From: Flavobacterium nitratireducens
Lineage (GTDB): Bacteria > Bacteroidota > Bacteroidia > Flavobacteriales > Flavobacteriaceae
Assembly: GCF_029625335.1 (NCBI RefSeq)
Contig: NZ_CP121111.1
Location: forward strand, 1,736,001-1,800,000
Reading direction: 5' to 3'
DNA length: 64,000 nt
Below, piece by piece: positions 26,569 through 36,299 of the stretch (position 1 is its first letter; the number at the start of each line of letters is the position of its first letter). Below the pieces are notes generated by a model. It made no database searches, was not told the origin of the DNA, and worked only from the letters and a program-made list of their open reading frames with translations. The translations under genes and the position numbers were made by a program.

Positions 26569-27330
26569 ATGAAATCTGTTTTTTATAAAGTAGCTTGCTT
26601 AGCTCTTGGAATGCTTTTATTTTCCTGTTCTGATGAAGATAGCGTTGAAGGAACACAAATTGTAAACAAATCAATATCCAATTCTTTAGAAATGGCCAGA
26701 TCCGGTAATTCGAAAACACCTACAAATACTTCAAAAAGATGGGATTTTAACGATTTAAACGAATGGGATGATGCTACTCAGGCAGGAAATCCAAATTACT
26801 GGATTGATAATGGCGTGCTTCATATATTTACCAATGCCAATACCTGGGACAGAACCAAAGTAAAATCGGTTTCCACTTATGCTGCCGGAACATATTCCTG
26901 GCGTGTTTATGTTCCTGAAATGGGTGTAGGTGATTGCGCAAGTATTGGAGCTTTTTTATACAGCGATGATACACATGAACTCGATTTTGAAATTGGTTAC
27001 GGCAATACAGCTATACGCCAACAATTAAACGCTGTTGCAGATGATCTTATCGTTTATGCCACTTCTCAGGCTAATCCTTCCCATTCTTTTCAAACAAAAA
27101 TCAAAAGAGGACAATGGTACACTTTCAGTATTCATTTAACTTTAAACAACAAGAAAAAATATGTTGTAAACTGGAAAATAGATGATACTGTTATAACTTC
27201 AACGACTCTTAACTACGGATCAAGTACTAAATTTAAAATTTTCTGTAGTGTTGAAAATCTTAATTTTATTGGTGACCATATCCCAACAATACAAAATTAT
27301 GCTCTGTTTGACTGGGTAACATTTAATTAA
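26569..27330 (+). CDS. Lipoprotein with GH16-like concanavalin A fold
   Basis: This 253-residue lipoprotein has lipobox LLFSC (Cys20) followed by acidic SDEDS. The mature part is a jelly-roll domain with ELDFEIGYG at residues 137-145. This fits the GH16 catalytic pattern E-x-D-x-E (Glu137, Asp139, Glu141). Aromatic residues typical of a sugar cleft surround it (WDFNDLNEWDD, GTYSWRVYV, RGQWYTFSIH). Hydrolysis or binding of a beta-glucan or galactan is possible. It begins 21 bases after the retropepsin gene and may be co-transcribed with it. Confidence 0.68.
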   Translation: MKSVFYKVACLALGMLLFSCSDEDSVEGTQIVNKSISNSLEMARSGNSKTPTNTSKRWDFNDLNEWDDATQAGNPNYWIDNGVLHIFTNANTWDRTKVKSVSTYAAGTYSWRVYVPEMGVGDCASIGAFLYSDDTHELDFEIGYGNTAIRQQLNAVADDLIVYATSQANPSHSFQTKIKRGQWYTFSIHLTLNNKKKYVVNWKIDDTVITSTTLNYGSSTKFKIFCSVENLNFIGDHIPTIQNYALFDWVTFN

Positions 27331-27353
27331 AGAATTCTTTTTAATCAAAAAAA

Positions 27354-28049
27354 TTACCAGCCAAGCCATATCATTCCAAAACCGCAAATTAATATAATCG
27401 AACCGCTGATTAACTCTATAAACTTTTCAAAACCTTTATAATTAATAAAATTAGTTCCAAAAAAACCAATCATAACCATGCTTAACATTGTTAACACGGT
27501 TACCAAAGTATAAATTACAATTAGAATCCCAACTTCAAATAGCGAATAATCTATTGCCGGATAAATTATTAATGGAATCATTGGTTCACTGGGTCCTGAT
27601 GCAAAAATAAAAAGCATTACCCAGGGAGTTACTTTAAAACGCTGATTAGAAGCAATGGCTTGTCCGTGTTGGTGTTCGAAAACATAAATTTCACCCTCTT
27701 CTGAAGCGTCAAAATGCTTATGAATTTTGTTTTTATTAATATTATAAAGAGCGTATAAAACATACATCAATCCGAAAACAAACAACATCCAGGATGCAAA
27801 TCCACCCCGAATTGTCTCAATATGAAAGGTTTTTTTTAAAGTCCAACCTAAAAAAATACCTGCTATTCCTAAAACAATAGAACTTAAAACATGAGCTAAT
27901 CCGCATAAAGAAGTCCAGAAAAGTGTTTTTTTCAAACTCCATTTTTTAGAACGGGATAAAAATATAAAAGGCAAATAATGATCGGGACCACTAAAGGTAT
28001 GTATTGCACTAATCATGATTACCGTAAAACAGATTATATTAAAGTCCAT
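27354..28049 (-). CDS. ureH: UreH-type membrane transporter, probable nickel permease
   Basis: This 231-residue protein has about six membrane segments. The first carries HTFSGPDHYLPF, the His/Asp motif shared with NiCoT-type nickel permeases and UreH. A cytoplasmic His-containing loop (HKHFDASEE, FEHQHGQ) lies near residues 110-130. It is the last gene of the urease cluster and overlaps ureD by 11 bases, so supply of nickel to urease is the natural role. Confidence 0.83.
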   Translation of the reverse strand: MDFNIICFTVIMISAIHTFSGPDHYLPFIFLSRSKKWSLKKTLFWTSLCGLAHVLSSIVLGIAGIFLGWTLKKTFHIETIRGGFASWMLFVFGLMYVLYALYNINKNKIHKHFDASEEGEIYVFEHQHGQAIASNQRFKVTPWVMLFIFASGPSEPMIPLIIYPAIDYSLFEVGILIVIYTLVTVLTMLSMVMIGFFGTNFINYKGFEKFIELISGSIILICGFGMIWLGW

Positions 28050-28818
28050 ACTGTTTTATTATTTTAGTTATTTCCTTCATCCAGGACATTAATTTTTCGG
28101 CTTTGTTGTATAAAATTTTTATCACGAGACCATTTGCAGGTGCTTCAGAAATTCCAAACACGCAATTTTTATCTTTCAAAAATAAATCTAATTCACTTTT
28201 CATTTTTTTTACATCAATAGACTGATGCAGAAAAAACAAACTTAACTGATGAGTAAATCCTTCTAACTGCCCTAGATTAATCGGATTAAATTCGGAAGGA
28301 TTCAGATATAAATTCTCAAAAAATACCAGTTTATCTTCCTGATATACTTTTGTCAAAGACTGCATCTTTGTAAATTCAAAAACCTCTCCTTTTAATTTCC
28401 TGCCGCAGGTAAAAATTTCACCCCAAAGAACAGATGCATTTTTTTCCAAATAAATCGTGTTATTACTTTTAAAATCAGAACCTTTATGAGGTACGCTTGG
28501 GTGCGGCAAATAGGATAAAAAAGCATTTTCTTTTATCAAAACTTTTGTTTCCTGAAAAGCACCTTTCTCCATTGTAAACAATCTTTGAAAAGATTGGGTC
28601 GTAATCTCTAATTGGCTATTTTCATTCAGAATATATTCAAAATACAATTCGTCGCCATCTAAAACACCCGGTGAAGAACTCATTAAGATTAGTTCTAATA
28701 ACGGCTTTTTTTTATCTTCCCGAATATCTACAACTTTAAAAGGAGTATTAAAAAACACCGATTTTAATTGGGTGATACCATTCTTTACTTCAGATTCTAC
28801 GATAACTTTTGAAATCAT
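28039..28818 (-). CDS. ureD: Urease accessory protein UreD
   Basis: UreD binds apo-urease and scaffolds UreF and UreG during nickel insertion. This 259-residue protein shows the family pattern: [17 protein letters not shown] early, then [11 protein letters not shown] and [17 protein letters not shown]. It overlaps ureG by 4 bases and ureH by 11, so it is tightly coupled. Confidence 0.93.
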   Translation of the reverse strand: MISKVIVESEVKNGITQLKSVFFNTPFKVVDIREDKKKPLLELILMSSSPGVLDGDELYFEYILNENSQLEITTQSFQRLFTMEKGAFQETKVLIKENAFLSYLPHPSVPHKGSDFKSNNTIYLEKNASVLWGEIFTCGRKLKGEVFEFTKMQSLTKVYQEDKLVFFENLYLNPSEFNPINLGQLEGFTHQLSLFFLHQSIDVKKMKSELDLFLKDKNCVFGISEAPANGLVIKILYNKAEKLMSWMKEITKIIKQYGL

Positions 28819-29450
28819 CTGACTAAATTAGGTTCATTTACCTCTTCTAAAAGAGCGTACTTTTGTATCCATCCAATTACGTCATTTAATCCTTCTTTTT
28901 TCATTAAGTTAGTAAATACGAATGGCTTTCCGTTTCTCATTTTACGCGCATCACGTTCCATTACACCTAAATCGGCATTAACATACGGAGCTAAATCAAT
29001 TTTATTAATCATTAACAAATCACTTCTTGTAATTCCGGGTCCGCCTTTTCTTGGAATTTTATCTCCTTCGGCAACATCAATTACAAAAATGGTTAAATCT
29101 GCTAAGTCCGGACTAAAGGTAGCCGAAAGGTTATCGCCCCCACTTTCAATAAAAACCAGTTCAATTTCCGGGAATCGCTCTACCAATTCGTCTACTGCCT
29201 CTAAATTCATACTTGCATCTTCACGAATTGCTGTATGAGGACAACCTCCTGTTTCCACCCCTATGATTCGTTCCGCTGGCAACAAACTGTTTTTAGTCAA
29301 GAAATCAGCATCTTCCTGAGTATATATATCATTTGTTATAACTCCTAATGAATATTTAGCTGCTAATTCTCTTGTTAATCGTTCTATTAAAGCTGTTTTA
29401 CCTGATCCTACAGGACCAGCCACTCCTATTTTTATATAACTTCTTTCCAT
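28815..29450 (-). CDS. ureG: Urease accessory GTPase UreG
   Basis: This SIMIBI-class GTPase drives nickel delivery to urease. It has 211 residues, with P-loop GPVGSGKT at 12-19, the metal-binding CPH motif in [11 protein letters not shown], switch region [15 protein letters not shown], and [11 protein letters not shown] as the NKxD guanine-specificity motif. Length and motifs are all intact. It lies 9 bases downstream of the end of the repaired ureF frame. Confidence 0.97.
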   Translation of the reverse strand: MERSYIKIGVAGPVGSGKTALIERLTRELAAKYSLGVITNDIYTQEDADFLTKNSLLPAERIIGVETGGCPHTAIREDASMNLEAVDELVERFPEIELVFIESGGDNLSATFSPDLADLTIFVIDVAEGDKIPRKGGPGITRSDLLMINKIDLAPYVNADLGVMERDARKMRNGKPFVFTNLMKKEGLNDVIGWIQKYALLEEVNEPNLVR

Positions 29451-29459
29451 CTTTTTATT

Positions 29460-30145
29460 TTAAGACATATATAATCGTGAATATAAGTTTTCATGTTCCA
29501 TAGCCCTGATGTCAAAGCCTGTTGCACTAATTCCAATTAAATCCATATTAGGTTTTAAGGCCTTTTCAGCTAGGTTCTCTAAAAGGGTTAATAATTGAAA
29601 CAGCAATACCTGACCTGAATCCTGACTCAGAGGAATTAATTTTACCGCATTAGTAATATAACCAATAGCCGTATTATAAAAAAACCTTCTAAGGTCTCTT
29701 TTTTTCCTATTTGTAATTCATAAGCATAAATCGCATATAAAATGCAATAATGCCCATAAATACTTTTGTTTTTTAGGGCTGATTCTAACCTGGCGGTTAA
29801 ATCTGTTTGAATTAAAGGGCTGAAAATTTTCATCAGACGAACCCCTAATTTCTGACTGGCTGTTCTGATTTCCTTTGGTAGTTTAGAAGCATTACACAAA
29901 CTGTCCAGCTCGATAATTTTATCCCAATTATTTTGCTCACAGGCATCAAATACAAGACTAATAAAAGCAGCCTCATTATGTAAAACACTATGGGATAAAA
30001 TTTCTGTTAAAAATAAGTGCACACTTTCAACTGATTTTACTATTTCCTTTTGAGTGTAAGTCTCCAAACCATAAGAATGAGAAAAACCGCCAATGGGTAA
30101 AGTAGGATCAGACAAATGCAATAAATGTAGCAAAGAAGTTTTCAT
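29460..30145 (-). pseudogene. ureF: Urease accessory protein UreF, -1 frameshift near the C-terminus
   Basis: The frame starting at 30145 encodes the UreF hallmark DPTLPIGGFSHSYGLET and normal sequence to LEGFF, then shifts at an A7 run on the plus strand (29678-29684; T7 in the coding sense). Restoring one T continues as YNTAIGYITNAVKLIPLSQD and ends in SRLYMS at 29460, giving a normal 228-residue UreF. As read, 167 residues remain and the conserved C-terminal helices needed for UreG binding are lost. The rest of the operon is intact, which favours a sequencing error or very recent mutation. Confidence 0.88.
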
Positions 30146-30636
30146 TATTTTTGAGTTAAATTCATTATTTTAGAAAACAAAGTTCCACTTTCTCCATGAG
30201 GCGCAACTGAGGTTCTTAAAGGTGTTAGCAAAATTCTTTTTTGCTCATGAACTTCAAAACCCATAGCTATAAGCTGACGAAAAAGAGGCTTTTCATACGG
30301 AACCAGTAAAGCTTGTTCCTCATAAAATAAAGGCAAATGTTTGTTTCCTATTTCATAACAAACTGAAGCTGTTTCGAAATTATTTTTAGGAATAATAACC
30401 AGACACTCACAAGGCAGAATATTAACCCGATAATTTTTGTCAGCTTCCTGATATAAAACCTCTCCCTGTTGTAAATTCGGATTTTCATTCAAAAATTTAA
30501 ACCGGAAATTCTTTCCGTCCCTGGCAATCTTATGCTGGATACGTTTATTAACTTCAAACCATTCAAAATCTATTAAAACTTCTATTTTAGATTCAGGACT
30601 AAGGGCTTCCTGTTTTATTTTATTGGTTATAATCAT
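30145..30636 (-). CDS. ureE: Urease accessory metallochaperone UreE
   Basis: UreE carries nickel to the UreDFG complex. This 163-residue protein has the N-terminal beta domain (FRFKFLNENPNLQQGEVLYQ) and the metal-binding ferredoxin-like domain with the central His motif GNKHLPLF. The His-rich tail of some UreE proteins is absent. It starts directly after the ureC stop and its own stop overlaps the ureF start by one base. Confidence 0.9.
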   Translation of the reverse strand: MIITNKIKQEALSPESKIEVLIDFEWFEVNKRIQHKIARDGKNFRFKFLNENPNLQQGEVLYQEADKNYRVNILPCECLVIIPKNNFETASVCYEIGNKHLPLFYEEQALLVPYEKPLFRQLIAMGFEVHEQKRILLTPLRTSVAPHGESGTLFSKIMNLTQK

Positions 30637-32358
30637 TTAAAATAAAAAATATCGTTGTGCCATTGGTACTTCTTTCAAAGGTTCACAGGTTATGTGCTCT
30701 CCATCAACCCTTACCTGATAATTTTCAGGATTAACTTCAATATTTGGCGTTTTATCGTTATGAATCAAATCCTTTTTCCCTATGTTGCGACAATTTTCAA
30801 CAGGCAGGATTATTTTATTTAATTGGTATTTCTCGATTGTTTTATTTTCGATAGCTATTTTAGAAACAAATGTTACACAGGTTTTATGCAAAGCTTTTCC
30901 GAAAGCCCCAAACATAGGACGATAAATAACCGGTTGTGGTGTAGGAATTGAGGCATTAGGATCTCCCATTCGTCCGGCTATAATCATTCCTCCTTTGATA
31001 ATGATTTCCGGCTTAACTCCGAATAAAGCGGGTTTCCACAATACTAAATCGGCTAATTTACCAGATTCTATAGAACCTACATGCTTAGAAATCCCATGAG
31101 AGACTGCAGGATTTATGGTGTATTTTGCAACATATCTTTTAACTCTGAAATTGTCGTTATTATTAGCTTCATCTTCAGATAAAAACCCTCTTTGAACTTT
31201 CATTTTATGAGCTGTCTGCCAAGTTCTTATAACAACTTCACTTACTCTTCCCATTGCCTGAGAGTCACTACTCATCATACTAAAAATACCCAAATCATGC
31301 AATATATCTTCGGCAGCTATAGTTTCAGGACGAATTCTGGAATCAGCAAAAGAAACATCTTCAGGAACGGATTTATCTAAATGATGACAAACCATCAGCA
31401 TATCTAAATGCTCATCAATTGTATTAATGGTAAATGGGCGCGTTGGATTGGTACTGGAAGGCAATACATTAGGATACATTGCTGCTTTAATAATATCTGG
31501 CGCATGTCCGCCACCAGCACCTTCAGTATGAAAAGTATGAATTACTCTTCCATCGATAGCCTTAACTGTATCTTCAAGAAACCCGCTTTCATTAAGTGTA
31601 TCCGTATGAATTGCAACCTGAATATCATATTTGTCAGCTATTTTCAAAGATGCATCAATTGTTGCAGGAGTAGCTCCCCAATCTTCATGAATCTTTAAAC
31701 CTAATGCTCCCGCTTCAATTTGTTCTTCCAAAGGAGCTAGTGTAGAGCAGTTTCCTTTTCCAAAAAAACCTAAATTCATTGGAAAAGCTTCGGCACTTTC
31801 CAGCATTTTTTGAATATTCCAGGCACCAGGAGTTACAGTAGTGGCATTTGTTCCATCGGCCGGTCCCGTTCCTCCCCCTATCATTGTGGTTACTCCGCTA
31901 TATAAGGCATGTTCTATTTGTTGCGGACATATAAAATGAATATGGGTATCTATACCTCCGGCAGTAACTATTAAACCTGCTCCGGAATGCACTTCGGTTG
32001 AGGCTCCAATTATCATATTCTCAGTAATTCCGTCCATTGTATCCGGATTCCCTGCTTTTCCTACTCCTACAATCTTTCCATCCTTGATTCCAATATCGCC
32101 TTTTACAATTCCCCAATGATCAATAATCACAGCATTGGTAATTACAAAATCCAGAACTCCTTCGCTTCTTGTTGCTCTTGCAGATTGTGCCATTCCATCA
32201 CGGATGGTCTTACCTCCCCCAAATTTAGCTTCTTCACCATAAACCGAAAAATCTTTTTCAATTTCAATGAATAATTCCGTATCAGCCAATCGGATTTTAT
32301 CGCCAACAGTTGGACCAAACATGTTGGCATACTTTATTCTGTTTATCTCTACACTCAT
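30637..32358 (-). CDS. ureC: Urease alpha subunit
   Basis: This is the catalytic subunit that hydrolyses urea to ammonia and carbamate. The 573-residue sequence shows every active-site feature: His139/His141 in DTHIHFICP, the carbamylated Lys222 in GLKIHEDWG, His251 and His277 as nickel ligands, the flap Cys324-His325 in MVCHHLD, and Asp365 in SSDSQAMGR. It sits in order ureA-ureB-ureC with 8 bases after ureB. It should form the bacterial three-subunit urease. Confidence 0.98.
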   Translation of the reverse strand: MSVEINRIKYANMFGPTVGDKIRLADTELFIEIEKDFSVYGEEAKFGGGKTIRDGMAQSARATRSEGVLDFVITNAVIIDHWGIVKGDIGIKDGKIVGVGKAGNPDTMDGITENMIIGASTEVHSGAGLIVTAGGIDTHIHFICPQQIEHALYSGVTTMIGGGTGPADGTNATTVTPGAWNIQKMLESAEAFPMNLGFFGKGNCSTLAPLEEQIEAGALGLKIHEDWGATPATIDASLKIADKYDIQVAIHTDTLNESGFLEDTVKAIDGRVIHTFHTEGAGGGHAPDIIKAAMYPNVLPSSTNPTRPFTINTIDEHLDMLMVCHHLDKSVPEDVSFADSRIRPETIAAEDILHDLGIFSMMSSDSQAMGRVSEVVIRTWQTAHKMKVQRGFLSEDEANNNDNFRVKRYVAKYTINPAVSHGISKHVGSIESGKLADLVLWKPALFGVKPEIIIKGGMIIAGRMGDPNASIPTPQPVIYRPMFGAFGKALHKTCVTFVSKIAIENKTIEKYQLNKIILPVENCRNIGKKDLIHNDKTPNIEVNPENYQVRVDGEHITCEPLKEVPMAQRYFLF

Positions 32359-32366
32359 ATTAAAAT

Positions 32367-32726
32367 CTAAGGTTTTAGAAATTGGTTTAATTTCTCCTGA
32401 ATTAATTCTTTATCTATTGAGTTTATATTGGAATCAATTAAATTATTAAATCCAAAAATAGTTTTGGTTCCGCTTATTTCAACTAATTCTACTTCTTTCT
32501 CTTCACCTGGTTCAAAACGTACTGCAGTTCCGGCAGCAATATTTAATCGCATTCCAAGGGCTTTCATCCTGTCAAAATCCATTTTTTTGTTGACTTCAAA
32601 AAAATGAAAATGAGAACCAATCTGAACTGGACGGTCGCCGGTATTAACTACTTCCAGACTTATAGTTCTTTTATTGCTGTTAATTTCAACAGCACCTTCT
32701 TTTAAAATATATTCTCCTGGTATCAT
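32367..32726 (-). CDS. ureB: Urease beta subunit
   Basis: This 119-residue structural subunit starts with the family pattern [16 protein letters not shown] and includes [20 protein letters not shown] and [16 protein letters not shown]. It overlaps ureA by 4 bases. The length and motifs are standard for the separate bacterial beta subunit, not the fused form of Helicobacter. Confidence 0.97.
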   Translation of the reverse strand: MIPGEYILKEGAVEINSNKRTISLEVVNTGDRPVQIGSHFHFFEVNKKMDFDRMKALGMRLNIAAGTAVRFEPGEEKEVELVEISGTKTIFGFNNLIDSNINSIDKELIQEKLNQFLKP

Positions 32727-33025
32727 TTAATTGGATTATGAACGGTTACTAATTTAGTTCCATCCGGAAAAGTAGCTTCAATTTGAATATCATGTATCAT
32801 TTCCGGTACTCCTTCCATTACATCTTCACGACTAAGAATTGTAGTCCCATATTGCATAAGTTCGGCAACAGTTCTACCGTCTCTTACTGCCTCTAAAAGT
32901 TCTGAACTTATTAAAGCAATTGCTTCGGGATAATTTAATTTAAGTCCTCTCTTTTTTCTTTTATGAGCTAATTCTCCGGCCAGATGCAAGAGTAATTTTT
33001 CTGTTTCTTTTGGGCTTAAGTGCAT
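32723..33025 (-). CDS. ureA: Urease gamma subunit
   Basis: This 100-residue subunit begins [17 protein letters not shown] and contains [13 protein letters not shown] and the C-terminal [17 protein letters not shown], as in typical UreA. It is the first gene of the leftward urease operon, divergent from urtA. Confidence 0.97.
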   Translation of the reverse strand: MHLSPKETEKLLLHLAGELAHKRKKRGLKLNYPEAIALISSELLEAVRDGRTVAELMQYGTTILSREDVMEGVPEMIHDIQIEATFPDGTKLVTVHNPIK

Positions 33026-33049
33026 GGTCTATATTTAATCTTTACATTA

Positions 33050-33057
33050 CAAAAATA
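33050..33057 (-). promoter_or_regulatory. -7 element (TATTTTTG) for the urease operon
   Basis: On the minus strand TATTTTTG lies 25 bases before the ureA ATG and matches TAnnTTTG. No -33 TTG is at the usual spacing, which may mean an activator is used. Confidence 0.5.
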
Positions 33058-33165
33058 TCATTATTTTTTATTGAAATCCGAATCTTTGGATTAACATTTT
33101 CAATTAAATACCCTTAAATATTATTTTCTCAAAAAAAATCATTTCAAAAATAAAATACAAAAAAA

Positions 33166-33255
33166 TAGGGGTCTTTAAATAAAAATACCATAATTCTTAC
33201 CGCCAACCCCCTATTTTTTTAGGGGTCTTATTAAAATAATTATAATTTTACCGCC
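33166..33255 (+). promoter_or_regulatory. Duplicated regulatory block upstream of urtA
   Basis: TAGGGGTCTT occurs at 33166-33175 and 33220-33229. Each copy is followed 18-21 bases later by TTACCGCC (33197-33204 and 33248-33255). An inverted CCCCTA at 33208-33213 pairs with the second TAGGGG around a T6 loop. The second block ends 27 bases before the urtA ATG. These GC-rich words stand out in AT-rich DNA and are probably binding sites for a nitrogen, urea or metal regulator, or paired promoter elements. Confidence 0.55.
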
Positions 33256-33282
33256 TCAATAACCAAAAATAAATAAAAACTT

Positions 33283-34497
33283 ATGAGAAAAATCATTTTG
33301 ACATTTACGGCTTTAGCATTATTTGCTTCATGTAAAAAAAACGGTTCTTCTGAAAGCAACGAAGGCGGCGAAACAATAAAAGTAGGTATTCTACATTCTT
33401 TATCCGGAACAATGGCGATTTCCGAAACAGACTGTAAAAACGCTACCCTTTTAGCAATAGAAGAAATTAATGCCGCAGGAGGTGTTTTAGGAAAAAAAAT
33501 TGAGCCAATCGTAGAAGATGGTGCTTCAGACTGGCCAACATTTACCGAAAAAGCTACAAAATTAATCGATCAGGACATAGTAAAAGCTGTTTTTGGATGC
33601 TGGACTTCATCTAGCAGAAAAGCTGTTTTGCCGGTTTTTGAAACTAAAAACAACCTTTTATTCTATCCTGTTCAGTACGAAGGAATGGAAGCTTCCAAAA
33701 ATATAATATATACTGGAGCAGCTCCTAACCAACAAATCCTTCCTGCTGTGGATTATTTAATTAAAGAAGGAAAGAAAAAATTCTTCTTAGTAGGTTCAGA
33801 TTATGTTTTCCCAAGAACAGCTAACAAAATTATCAAAGCCAAACTTAAAAAAGAAGGCTATGAAGTTGTAGGAGAAGAATATGCTCCACTGGGACATACT
33901 GATTTTTCCTCTATAGTTCAAAAAATCAAAAACTCAGGTGCCGATGCTGTATTGAATACTATTAATGGTGATAGTAACATTGGTTTCTTCAAACAAATGA
34001 AATCTAACGGATTAGTTGCTCCGGCTGTAACCTGCATGTCATTCTCAATTGCCGAGGTAGAATTAAAAGGAATTGGTGTAGATATTATGAAAGACCAATT
34101 AACTGCCTGGAACTATTTCATGAGTACGAAAGGAGAGGCAAACGAAAAATTCATTAAAGCTTATCAGGCTAAATATGGTGCCGACAAAGTTACCGATGAC
34201 CCTATTGAGGCTGCTTACTTTGGAGTATATATCTGGGCTGAGGCAGTTAAAAAAGCAAAATCATTTGAACCTGCAGAGGTACAAAAAGCTATTGGAGGAG
34301 TTAGCTTTGACGCACCTGAAGGAAAAGTATCAATTGACCCTGTTACAAATCACACAATTAAAAACTTCATGATTGGTAAAGCAAACGACAAAGGTCAATT
34401 TGACATTATGTATCAATCACCTGAAATGATTAAAGCCGACCCTTTCCCTAGCATTGCAACAACTAAAAAAGTTATTGCTCCGGGAAACATTCAATAA
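33283..34497 (+). CDS. urtA: Urea ABC transporter substrate-binding lipoprotein UrtA
   Basis: This 404-residue periplasmic binding protein has lipobox LFASC (Cys17). The UrtA/AmiC-type fold is marked by [15 protein letters not shown], the [17 protein letters not shown] block and [12 protein letters not shown], which are characteristic of urea binders rather than branched amino-acid binders. It heads the rightward urt operon, divergent from urease. Confidence 0.95.
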   Translation: MRKIILTFTALALFASCKKNGSSESNEGGETIKVGILHSLSGTMAISETDCKNATLLAIEEINAAGGVLGKKIEPIVEDGASDWPTFTEKATKLIDQDIVKAVFGCWTSSSRKAVLPVFETKNNLLFYPVQYEGMEASKNIIYTGAAPNQQILPAVDYLIKEGKKKFFLVGSDYVFPRTANKIIKAKLKKEGYEVVGEEYAPLGHTDFSSIVQKIKNSGADAVLNTINGDSNIGFFKQMKSNGLVAPAVTCMSFSIAEVELKGIGVDIMKDQLTAWNYFMSTKGEANEKFIKAYQAKYGADKVTDDPIEAAYFGVYIWAEAVKKAKSFEPAEVQKAIGGVSFDAPEGKVSIDPVTNHTIKNFMIGKANDKGQFDIMYQSPEMIKADPFPSIATTKKVIAPGNIQ

Positions 34498-34538
34498 CTA
34501 AAAAAACACACTAAAAACACACCCATATACGACCATAT

Positions 34539-35312
34539 ATGAAAAAGATATTATTCACACTTGTTGCTTTATTAAGCACAACTCTGTTCTTCGCACAAGA
34601 AAAAGGAAAATTTGACTTCACCGCTTCCCTTCATAATCAATGGTACTGGAGAGGATATGCTGTTGGCCCAGACCCAATTATAGCTGCACAAGCCAGTTTT
34701 AAATACCGAGGACTGGAAGTAGGTACCTGGAATGGATATGGATTAGCCGGAATATGGAAAGATGTAGATACTTATATTTCTTATTCAAAATCAGGCTTTA
34801 CAATTTCATTATGGGATATATTTAATTATAGTGATTATACCGCCTCTCCTGCATATGCCGGATACGGAAATCACACACAAGCCAATTATTTCCATTTAGG
34901 AAAAGGTACCAGACACTTCTTTGATTTATCAGTTGGCTATTCGGTACCTAAAACAGGCTTAAATTTATTTCTTGCAACAATTATTGGAGGTAGAGACAGA
35001 AATACTGATGGTTCTCAAACATACTCTTCATATTTTAAAGCATCTTATAACTTTAGTTTAGAGAATGACATTACTGTTACTCCTTATGTTTCTTATGGTT
35101 TTGCTTTAAACAGTGATAATGGTAATACTTTTTGGCAATGGACAGATAAAGCTGTAACAGATGCTAAAAGCTCAGGTTTTAACGAAATCGGAGTTAATAT
35201 TAGTAAACCTATAAAAATTACTGATAATTATAGCATAAAAGCAAGCGCAGGAGCAGTTGCCAGCCCAATTAATCATACAATGACAGGATTACTGGGCGTT
35301 ACTTTATTTTAA
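34539..35312 (+). CDS. Outer membrane beta-barrel in the urea operon, possible urea channel
   Basis: This 257-residue protein has a signal peptide (cleaved after TTLFFAQ) and alternating strands ending in MTGLLGVTLF, a typical barrel C-terminus. NQWYWRGYAVGPDPIIAA and GLEVGTWNGYGLAG resemble TorF/MipA-like small porins. It lies between urtA and urtB, 41 bases after urtA and with no terminator on either side. This is not part of the usual urtABCDE set. Its place suggests a channel for urea across the outer membrane; that is inference from context only. Confidence 0.75.
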   Translation: MKKILFTLVALLSTTLFFAQEKGKFDFTASLHNQWYWRGYAVGPDPIIAAQASFKYRGLEVGTWNGYGLAGIWKDVDTYISYSKSGFTISLWDIFNYSDYTASPAYAGYGNHTQANYFHLGKGTRHFFDLSVGYSVPKTGLNLFLATIIGGRDRNTDGSQTYSSYFKASYNFSLENDITVTPYVSYGFALNSDNGNTFWQWTDKAVTDAKSSGFNEIGVNISKPIKITDNYSIKASAGAVASPINHTMTGLLGVTLF

Positions 35313-35387
35313 AAATTAATTCTAGCAAATAGATTACAGAAGTAATATTAAACCGATGTAATCAATTTGCCTTTTATACAAAAAGTT

Positions 35388-36281
35388 ATGGGAGAATTTC
35401 TACCATTTTTATTTAATGGATTAAGTATCAGTTCAATTCTTTTACTTACAGCAATTGGATTGAGTATTGTTTTCGGGATGATGGGAGTCATCAATTTTGC
35501 TCATGGCGAATTTATAATGATTGGATGCTACAGCAGCTACATTGTGAGTTTAGTTTTTGGTAGTGAAGGTTCCTGGACTACATTAGCTATAGCCTTTTTA
35601 CTCTCTTTTTTACTCTCTTTCGGGATAGGATTCCTAGTTGAAAAATTTATAATAAAAAGACTATATGCCAGACCTTTAGACAGCATTTTAGCTACCTGGG
35701 GAGTTAGTTTAATTCTGCAGCAAATAGCAAGAAACATCTTCGGGTCTAATAACGTAAATGCTCCGATGCCTAAAATACTAAACAACGGCTGGAAAATAAC
35801 ACAAAATATCACTCTGCCTTACAATAGGATTTTAATCATCTTTATATCTGTTATGGTATGTTTATTTGTATATTATTTTATATATAAAACCCCAAAAGGC
35901 AGAATTTTACAATCGGTAATGCAAAATCGTTCTATGGCCGCATGCATTGGTATCAATACAAAGAAAGCCGATTCCTTTACTTTTTCATTTGGTTGCGGTC
36001 TTGCCGGAATTGCCGGAATTTGTATTTCAATGCTTGGCTCCATCGGACCATCTACAGGTCAAAATTATATTATAGATACCTTCTTAGTAGTGATCCTGGG
36101 AGGAATAGGAGGCCTTAGAGGCTCTATTCTTGGAGCACTATTAATTGGAATCAGTAGCCCTTTTATAGAAAGCTTTACTACTTCGAGTATGGCCAAAGTG
36201 ATTATTTTATGTTTAGTGCTTGTTACACTTCAATACAAACCTCAGGGACTATCTCCTATGAAAGACCGTACTATTGATTAA
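35388..36281 (+). CDS. urtB: Urea ABC transporter permease UrtB
   Basis: This LivH-type permease has about 297 residues from the ATG at 35388 (MGEFLPFLFNG); an upstream in-frame TTG at 35367 would add seven unlikely residues. It has eight or more membrane segments, with the family motifs GMMGVINFAHGEFIMIG and the EAA-like loop AACIGINTKKAD, then LVVILGGIGGLRGSILGALL. It pairs with UrtC. Confidence 0.94.
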   Translation: MGEFLPFLFNGLSISSILLLTAIGLSIVFGMMGVINFAHGEFIMIGCYSSYIVSLVFGSEGSWTTLAIAFLLSFLLSFGIGFLVEKFIIKRLYARPLDSILATWGVSLILQQIARNIFGSNNVNAPMPKILNNGWKITQNITLPYNRILIIFISVMVCLFVYYFIYKTPKGRILQSVMQNRSMAACIGINTKKADSFTFSFGCGLAGIAGICISMLGSIGPSTGQNYIIDTFLVVILGGIGGLRGSILGALLIGISSPFIESFTTSSMAKVIILCLVLVTLQYKPQGLSPMKDRTID

Positions 36282-36299
36282 TCTTTTGAATTATAAAAA

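Noticed and set aside
35367..35387. TTG start for UrtB and upstream starts for several genes (47535, 57669, 44560, 38065, 23449)
   Set aside because: These extensions run into promoter elements or neighbouring genes. Internal ATG codons give family-standard N-termini.
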